A stretch of 64,000 bases of DNA, taken from contig JAJTTP010000034.1 in NCBI GenBank assembly GCA_023313575.1, positions 62,001 to 126,000 of the forward strand, read 5' to 3'. The DNA is from Eutypella sp. D-1 (lineage: Eukaryota > Ascomycota > Sordariomycetes > Xylariales > Diatrypaceae). The notes below the pieces were generated by a model. The model searched no databases and was not told where the DNA came from. It was given only the letters and a program-made list of their open reading frames with translations. Both the position numbers and the translations under genes were made by a program. Position 1 is the first letter of the stretch. Every line of letters begins with the position of its first letter. Positions 57,770 through 64,000 of the stretch are shown piece by piece.

Positions 57770-58864
57770 ATGCCTCTACTTCTAAATGGCCTACTATGTT
57801 GTATACTAGCTGCTTCAGCCGCCGAACTCACCGCAGGCCCTACGGTCTCGACGGCTCTCGCGCAAGGGGCGGTGGACGCCATGATGACGTTCTACGACGA
57901 TACGACGGGTCTCTGGGATCCGGGGGCGCCGTGGTGGCAGAGCGGGCTCGCGCTGCAGGCCGTCCTGGGGTTCATGGCGAAAACGGGCAACCGGGACTAC
58001 ATGTGGGAGGCGAACCATACGATCCAGACGCAAAGACGGCCGCTGGCCTGGTGGCCGGCGGGCGGGGGCGAGTTCCGCGCCGAAAGCACCGACGATACGG
58101 GCTGGTGGGCGCTGGCCGCCATCGCGATGTACGAGCTGACGGGGGACGCAGAGCTTCTGGAGATCGCGCGCAAGGACGAGGAGTACATGTATCAGTACTG
58201 GACGGACGGGCCGCCGTGCGGTGGCGGTCTCGTGTGGCACGTCCCTACGCGGAGTTACCACAACGCCATCAGTAACGAGCTGTATCTGCTGCTGACGGCG
58301 ACTTTGCACAACATTATACCTGGGGACATGGTGTACCTTCAAAGAAGCCTCCGAGAGTGGGATTGGTTCCGGCGAAGCGGGATGATCAACGCGGACAACT
58401 TGGTCAACGACGGGTTGACGGACGGCGCCGCGTGCGTGAACAACAATAACCCGACCTGGACGTATAATCAGGGGATCATCCTTGGCGGGCTGGTCGAGCT
58501 CTACAAAGCCACGTGCGACAAATCATATCTAATCACGGCAAGGAGCATCGCAGATGCCGTGGTCAGCAGTCCGGCCCTGATGCGTGAGGGAATCCTTACG
58601 GAGCCGTGCTCCTCGGCCGGGGAGTGCGAGCCGGATGGCGTCGCATTCAAGGGTATCTTTATGGGTCAGCTCGCCAAGCTCGACGGCGTGCTCGTAGACC
58701 ATCCGTACAGGTCGTTGATCCGGCGCAATGCCGAGGAGATGCACAGCCGGGCCCGCAACGAGGCCGGGTTTTATGGCGGGGCCTGGCAGGAGCCGTTTGA
58801 CAGCGCGTCTATTGGCCGACAAGCATCCGCTGCACACCTCTTCGTTGCTGCCTTGGATGACTGA
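57770..58864 (+). CDS. Secreted GH76 alpha-1,6-mannanase-like protein
   Basis: Intronless, 364 aa. The signal peptide is MPLLLNGLLCCILAASAAE. The sequence MMTFYDDTTGLWDPGAPWWQSGLALQAVL and the motif AESTDDTGWWALAAIAMYELTG are typical of glycoside hydrolase family 76; Asp108 and Asp109 are the expected catalytic pair. Further marks are GGLVWH, NAISNELYLLLTATL and NNNNPTWTYNQGIILGGLVELY. GH76 enzymes cleave alpha-1,6-mannan backbones. In fungi some act on their own wall, attaching GPI proteins (Dcw1/Dfg5), and others on foreign mannan. This protein has no GPI-type hydrophobic tail, so a freely secreted form is more likely. Start chosen because the ATG begins the signal peptide. Confidence 0.92.
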   Translation: MPLLLNGLLCCILAASAAELTAGPTVSTALAQGAVDAMMTFYDDTTGLWDPGAPWWQSGLALQAVLGFMAKTGNRDYMWEANHTIQTQRRPLAWWPAGGGEFRAESTDDTGWWALAAIAMYELTGDAELLEIARKDEEYMYQYWTDGPPCGGGLVWHVPTRSYHNAISNELYLLLTATLHNIIPGDMVYLQRSLREWDWFRRSGMINADNLVNDGLTDGAACVNNNNPTWTYNQGIILGGLVELYKATCDKSYLITARSIADAVVSSPALMREGILTEPCSSAGECEPDGVAFKGIFMGQLAKLDGVLVDHPYRSLIRRNAEEMHSRARNEAGFYGGAWQEPFDSASIGRQASAAHLFVAALDD

Positions 58865-59564
58865 GTGTGATCGGTTGTCTTGATGTTTTGTGGTTAAGGG
58901 AATGCCTGGAATGCAATAAGCCGCAGTGGCTCGGTGGTTAAATTACTAAGTGTAGGGATTCTGAGGTGGACAGATGAATGGTGAGAAGTTGTTTGTAATA
59001 AGCACTGGGCAAACCGGAGCCGATCTATGTACACAGCATTTGGTTAGCAATAGCTGTTTAATATAGCGATGGGAGGTTTATTTGAGATAGTAAATTTGGA
59101 ACCGATCCATCTTGTAATACATGAAAATACTGGTGGCGTGGACATACTCAAGTTATTGTACATGACACGGAGCCCGGCAACCCGGGCTGCCCGGAATCCA
59201 GTCCGGAGCTCACCACCGATGGGACCCATATATCCGGGGCGATACTTAAGTACCTATGTACTTAGTACTCCACATACCCTTGCTGCACACCTGCATGCAT
59301 GATCCCTGTTGTAGATAGATTTCTCCACTAAAATTTCTTTCCATACAATAACTTTTCTGGACTCTGTATTTTGTACTTTTTTCATATGCATTGCATTGCA
59401 TACAACTACAACTACAGCTACAACTACAACTGCCATTATCATCACTTTTAGCTTTTAACTTCTAACCACGCTCCCCGTTTCCTTTTATGCCCGCCCGGCT
59501 CGTCTATATTCTCCACGACAAGCCTCTCGAGGTGTCCGAAGAATAAAAAGACGGCGCAACAAAA
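58865..59564. other. Intergenic region
   Basis: Between GH76 and UTP6 genes. Contains ACTACA repeats near 59404-59430; no gene seen. Confidence 0.4.
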
Positions 59565-60782
59565 ATGGCCGGCGTCGCAGAAAAGGCACGATTCTATCTC
59601 GAGCGGGCGGTCCCTCAACTCCGCGAGTTCGAAGAGAAGAACATCTTCACCGCCGACGAGATCCGCTCCCTCGTACGAAAGCGCACCGATTACGAACACC
59701 TGGTTCTGTCCCCGGGAAACAAACCGCACAACTGGCTGAGCTATGCGAACTGGGAGAAGTCGCTCGAGAAGCTGCGCGCCGCCCGGTGTCGCAGGCTCCA
59801 GATCCGCACCTCGTCTAGTCATGCCGGTCAGGGGAGGGTATTCGCGATCCTCGAGCGTGCCGTGAGCAGACATCCCGGAAGTCTCGAACTATGGAAGGAA
59901 TATCTGGCTTTTGCCCGGGAGATGAAGGCTACCAAGCGATACCGGAAGGTCATGACCCGGGCGCTGCGCATGCATCCTGCCAAGTCCGAGCTCTGGGTGT
60001 TGGCGGGCAGGAGATCGGCATCGAGCGGCGATATGCCCACAGCTAGAAGCTTCTTCATGCGCGGCGTTAGGTTCTGCACGAAGGAGCCGACTGTTTGGCT
60101 CGAGTATACCCGGTGCGAGATGGAATGGCTCAGGCATATGGAGGCGCGGAAGGGCAAGAAAGGCGGGGCGGAGCGGGCTATAACGGAACAGGCGGAGCAC
60201 AGCGACGACGAGATACGGCTTGGCGATGACGACGACAACGACGACAGCGAAGATGACGTGGACGAAAACGGACGAATGGTTCTGCCAGATCCGGAGAAGG
60301 CAGCTAAGAAACAGGTCTTCGACGACGCCACGACTCAGAAGCTAGAGAAGAAGAACCCTGCCCTCGACGGGGCCATCCCCCAAGCTATATTCGACATCTC
60401 TAGGAAGCAGACCTTCTTCAACGCTGCGGTGGCTGAACAGTTCTTCGACCTGTTTTCCGCGTTCCACAGCGTAAGCTCGCAAGGGAGGATATTGCAACAC
60501 GTCCTGACCACGATGCAAGAGCTTTACCCGAACGATCCGTCGACACTATATTGTCACGTCCGACAACCCTTGATCGGCGTCGATATCAACACGCCTGCTT
60601 ATCCCAAGGCTCTACGGGAAACCCTCTCCCGCCTCAAGTCGTCGCTTACAACTACTACGGACCAGTCTAAGTTGGCGGAGAAGATCACGTCGTGGTTCGA
60701 GCCCGTACTCGCCGCGAACAACCTTGATGCGGGTATCCGCGCCGTACTCGAGCACACGCTACGAACTCTTCCGAAGCCTTGA
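59565..60782 (+). CDS. UTP6: U3 snoRNP component Utp6
   Basis: Intronless, 405 aa, close to the usual fungal length. The N-terminus MAGVAEKARFYLERAVPQLREFEEKNIFTADEIRSLVRKRTDYEH matches the Utp6 family signature. HAT (half-a-TPR) repeats follow at about residues 85-200 (AILERAVSRHPGSLELWKEYLAFAREMKA, ARSFFMRGVRFCTKEPTVWLEY). An acidic loop of Asp/Glu/Asn lies at about 220-237. Utp6 is part of the UTP-B subcomplex of the small-subunit processome, which processes pre-rRNA at the 5' external spacer in the nucleolus. The gene converges with the EVE-domain gene; their ends are 109 bp apart. Confidence 0.95.
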   Translation: MAGVAEKARFYLERAVPQLREFEEKNIFTADEIRSLVRKRTDYEHLVLSPGNKPHNWLSYANWEKSLEKLRAARCRRLQIRTSSSHAGQGRVFAILERAVSRHPGSLELWKEYLAFAREMKATKRYRKVMTRALRMHPAKSELWVLAGRRSASSGDMPTARSFFMRGVRFCTKEPTVWLEYTRCEMEWLRHMEARKGKKGGAERAITEQAEHSDDEIRLGDDDDNDDSEDDVDENGRMVLPDPEKAAKKQVFDDATTQKLEKKNPALDGAIPQAIFDISRKQTFFNAAVAEQFFDLFSAFHSVSSQGRILQHVLTTMQELYPNDPSTLYCHVRQPLIGVDINTPAYPKALRETLSRLKSSLTTTTDQSKLAEKITSWFEPVLAANNLDAGIRAVLEHTLRTLPKP

Positions 60783-60891
60783 AAGCGGCCGATACTCTCG
60801 TACATGCATGCAACATATCCTACAAACCGTCTCCTAAGTTCAGTCTTACCGACACTAGGATCATCATCATCATCAGACACACACGCGCACA

Positions 60892-62145
60892 CTACCGAAT
60901 CTCTCCGCCCCTCTCGCTGGCCACGCTCATCAGATACTCCCACTCGGCGGGGCGGACGCGGCTGACGCTCAGCCGGCTCTGCTTCAGCAACTGCATGTTC
61001 TCGAGCGGCAGGCCCGGCTTGCCCATCTCGCGCAGCTCCTTGAGCCCGATCGGCGCGGCGAACTTGCTGCGGAACCGGACGTGCACCACGCTCCACTTGG
61101 GGTTGTCCGGCTTGGAGGATGCGTCGTAGTATGGCGCTTTCGGGTCGTGGGCAGATACTGCTGGGTGGGATTTTGTAGTAAGCAGGGCAAGTCGTTTCTA
61201 TATAATTGGAAGAGAAAAAAGAAAGGTTGGGGGGGGGGGGGGGTTGTTTCTTACAGTCTGGCGAATGCTCCTCCACGATCTCCATCGTCCCCACAATGCC
61301 CGGCTCTTTGCAGTTGGAGTGGTAGAAGAAGGCCAGTTCGCCCTTCTTCATGGCGCGGAGGTTGTTGCGTGCCACGTAGTTGCGGATCCCTGCTTGCCAT
61401 CGCCTTTGTCAGTATGTAGAGATACACACACACCTACTAGAGCTAGTTTTTTTCCGTCACCCTTTCAAGGACACTAGTCCAAGGATACCTCAATAAAGAC
61501 CGTTGGTAATTTGCGAATTTTCCCCTTGGGTGTGCCAGTGCTCAATGCAAATGCATGCGATGCGGTCCTTCCAGTTAGTGGGCCGTTTTACGTACCGTCC
61601 CAGGGCTCGGGCTCCGTCCGCCCCGCCAGGTCATCGATGGAAAAACTGACGTCCGTCCCGTTCTCGAACCGCGGGTCCGGCTCCGCCTTCATGAGCCAGT
61701 ACGACTTCTCCTCCTCCTCGTCATCCTCTTCTCTGGCGGCCCTACTACCCGCAGTAGAGTCCGGGACGACGGCGGTGTCTTTGCCACTGCCGCTGCCACT
61801 AGCGCTGACCTTCGACACAGGGACTTCCTTTCCTGCTGCGGGGGCCTAGGTAAAATGGGAATAGAGGCTGTTAACGAGGTGCTCCACGGGGGATTTACGT
61901 AGTTAGATCTTTTTGCTTTTGCTCTTGGGCGGCGAACTAACACTGTCGTCTCCTTTCGATCTCTTATTTGCCGCCTTCTTAAGGCCAGCAGTAGCGGCTT
62001 TCGGCTTGCTCCTAAACGCCTCCTTTGCCGGGTCGTTGTCACGGCTCTGGTCCGCGCCCGCGGATGATGCCTGCGTCGTCGTCCTGAGACGCGTCGACCT
62101 CCTCGGCGGCTGCGCGTCGGGCTCGCTGAGTTTCCGTTTCGTCAT
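60892..62145 (-). CDS. EVE-domain protein (THYN1-like)
   Basis: Four exons: 62145-61942, 61845-61596, 61389-61255, 61160-60892, 285 aa. The first donor is GTTAGT; a stronger GTAAAT lies downstream but follows an in-frame stop. The N-terminal 115 residues are basic and disordered with nuclear-signal-like stretches (MTKRKL, KKAANKRSK). The EVE domain spans about 116-282: KSYWLMKAEPDPRFENG, WDGIRNYVARNNLRAMKKGELAFFYHS, GIVGTMEIVEEHS, PKWSVVHVRFRSKF and the final WEYLMSV. EVE domains belong to the PUA/YTH-like fold and are thought to read modified bases in DNA or RNA; human THYN1 is the closest named relative. Intron 3 holds 13 G in a row at about 61231-61243. Likely nuclear. Confidence 0.92.
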
Positions 62146-64000
62146 GGTGATGTTTTGTTGGGATTGTATATGTAGGTAGACAGCAACCCGTAGTGCGATG
62201 ATTGTTAGGTTGCCAAATGGATCGATCAATTGGATTTGTAATGGGATGGCTGGCTGATTACCGAATTCTATACGGTTTTTTTTTTTTTTTTGTATATACG
62301 CGAACTAAACTACGAAGTACTTTCGTTAAGTATGTAGATGCGCGTGATTTAGATGTACCGTAGTGCGAATGGATGGGAGGGAACGGGACGCGACTGCTAG
62401 CTCTTTTCTAAGGGGGGGGGGGGAGGTCCTTGCTCAACGACCAAATCTTCGGGTCAGGATTTATTGACGTACTATCAGGTATACCCGGCAAGCAACTATA
62501 TCCCAGAGCGAATCTTATTTATATGACCATTTTTCTTTCTACAACTTGTCTATCAACTGTTCGAACAGTTAGCCATTGCGATATACCCTAAATTTATGTT
62601 GAACTTGTGAGCCACCCATAGTTATTCATTCTATCACAAGCAAGCATCGTTACAACCTCAAAGACCTGTGCGTGGCTTACGTGACTCGTGTGGTAGTTAG
62701 GTAATGTGACACTGATCGATCTTTATGTATGTGTTTTATGTACGCATGTAGTCACTACACTACCCATCCACATCTCCACAGAAGCCACGAGGAACAGGAC
62801 TAGGGAGCGAAGTACGGGAGAGTTGGTGATTGGACTGTTCCCCTTTAGTAGGTTTCCATCCCCCTCGCTCGATTTGGCCCCTCACATCCATTACACACAT
62901 TACATGCCAACCACAAGATAGTGAGCAACTTGAAGCAAAAAGCCGGTAAGATACACAAGCCTGGGTAGTAATAAGGCATTATTTCAGATTTATGCGCGCA
63001 TTTTCCTGGGGGCCATCTAGTGAAGTATAGGAGCCATGTGTTTATGCATATGCCTGTGCATAGGTAGGTATGTAGAGCAAGTGTTTGCTTTGTACTGCCG
63101 TCCGTTGTGATGATGCACACTGATCTACGGATATATATGTGCTTCGCACGTAGATAACTAGAGAAGCCATCGCGTTATAATGATGTATTGAATCGGCAAC
63201 GTATCGCAGCGATTATTCTGTGAGAATCAACATACGTACACGGGCCGTTAGGTTTTGCTCACTGCATCTACATATGTAAAAACTATAAATTTCATACGAG
63301 GTTGACGATAAATGGTGAGGAAATCTCCCGCATCTTCCGCCCGCTAAGAGCGGTCTGACATGGTCTTGGGGAGGACCGCATGGACTACTAGCCCGTTATT
63401 ACATAGTAGAGAGATAACTCGATCTCGTCGGGTTATGCGCCTCTGATTGATGACGGACGGCTATGTAGCTGCCCAGCCCAAAACCTGCCAGCCTGCACGC
63501 ACGCTTTGATCGACCGGCGAGGGCGACGGGGTGGTGGTGGGTCTCGCCAACCTGACTGTGACTGACTGGCCTCTTGTGTATAATATTATTACCGTTAGAT
63601 CACCGTGAGACCCTGGGATGTTGGCAGCAGCATATGCAGAATTCCACCAACGGTAAAGAAACGTATTCAGAGACGAGGGTGAACCTGGTATGTATATAGA
63701 TAAGATGCTTTCTACCGGCCCATTCGTGTAGACATATTAACAGACATGTGTGATATAAACGAGCAATATTTCATGAAAGAATTTCCTTTTTTTTATTATC
63801 CACTACTATTGCCAACGTTGATTTGGTCGCCTGTGGGTGGCCCTTGGTGGCTAGCTACATCATACCTAACCGTCCGTTCTCTAGGTGGCCCGGCAATCCC
63901 TGTCGATGGTGTATATTACTTTTAGTGTCCACATGTATTACCTGCATACGAAACCCCCGTTTTTATATAACTCGCGGAGATGGGTGTAAGTATCCATCCG
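62146..64000. other. Gene-free 3' part of window
   Basis: Upstream of the EVE gene, then 1.8 kb without a supported gene. It contains a T run at about 62277-62291 and a G run near 62411-62422. Confidence 0.45.

Noticed and set aside
54300..62200. Biosynthetic gene cluster around the GNAT, FAD monooxygenase and GH76 genes
   Set aside because: No backbone synthase, transporter or pathway regulator is present, and housekeeping genes follow directly.
1..64000. tRNA or rRNA genes
   Set aside because: I looked for the GGTTCGAATCC-type B box and rRNA core sequences and found no candidate that folds with a matching A box.

Overview
The window is nuclear DNA of a filamentous ascomycete (Pezizomycotina), most likely a Sordariomycete. 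Introns are short (about 50-210 bp) with GTRNGT donors, CTRAC/CTAAC branch points and YAG acceptors. HET-domain genes, small secreted cysteine-rich proteins, an ApsB/Mto1-type centrosomin protein, a GH76 mannanase and long gene-free stretches rich in microsatellites and ACCTAGGT-type palindromes all fit that group. Many ORFs open at TTG or GTG; I moved every start to an ATG and checked that each exon chain gives a whole number of codons.

Layout. 1.5-7.8 kb: a 75-aa stress-type protein; a secreted Ser/Thr/Pro-rich protein ending in the Cys/Gly domain usually found behind fungal chitinases; a secreted HEMFH zinc-metallopeptidase-like protein; a possible ABM-like protein. 8.5-18 kb: a run of minus-strand genes with two HET (heterokaryon incompatibility) genes, a large multi-spanning membrane protein and a MARVEL-like tetraspan. 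The two HET genes each have a diverged copy of one 56-bp element upstream, and an LTR-like relic lies between them. 19.7-20.8 kb: arginase. 23.9-25.7 kb: a convergent pair of small secreted Cys-rich proteins. 27-33.5 kb: a DUF1993 protein, a decayed deoxyribose-phosphate aldolase, a fungal transcription factor without a visible DNA-binding domain, and a divergent DUF1479 oxygenase-like gene. 35.8-37 kb: aquaporin. 40.9-43.5 kb: a GPI-type cell-surface protein and a 59-aa Mrx7-like mitochondrial protein. 44.9-50.3 kb: the ApsB/Mto1-like microtubule-organising-centre protein, followed by a microsatellite-rich tract. 54.4-62.1 kb: GNAT acetyltransferase, FAD monooxygenase, GH76 mannanase, Utp6 (ribosome biogenesis) and an EVE-domain protein.

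Conserved housekeeping genes (arginase, ApsB, Utp6, EVE, Mrx7-like) are mixed with accessory genes (HET, secreted proteins, pseudogene, LTR relic). I see no classical biosynthetic gene cluster, tRNA, rRNA or CRISPR. The most unusual parts are the HET/membrane-protein block with its shared upstream element, the aldolase pseudogene beside a regulator lacking its zinc cluster, and a triple 17-bp direct repeat near 22.2 kb.
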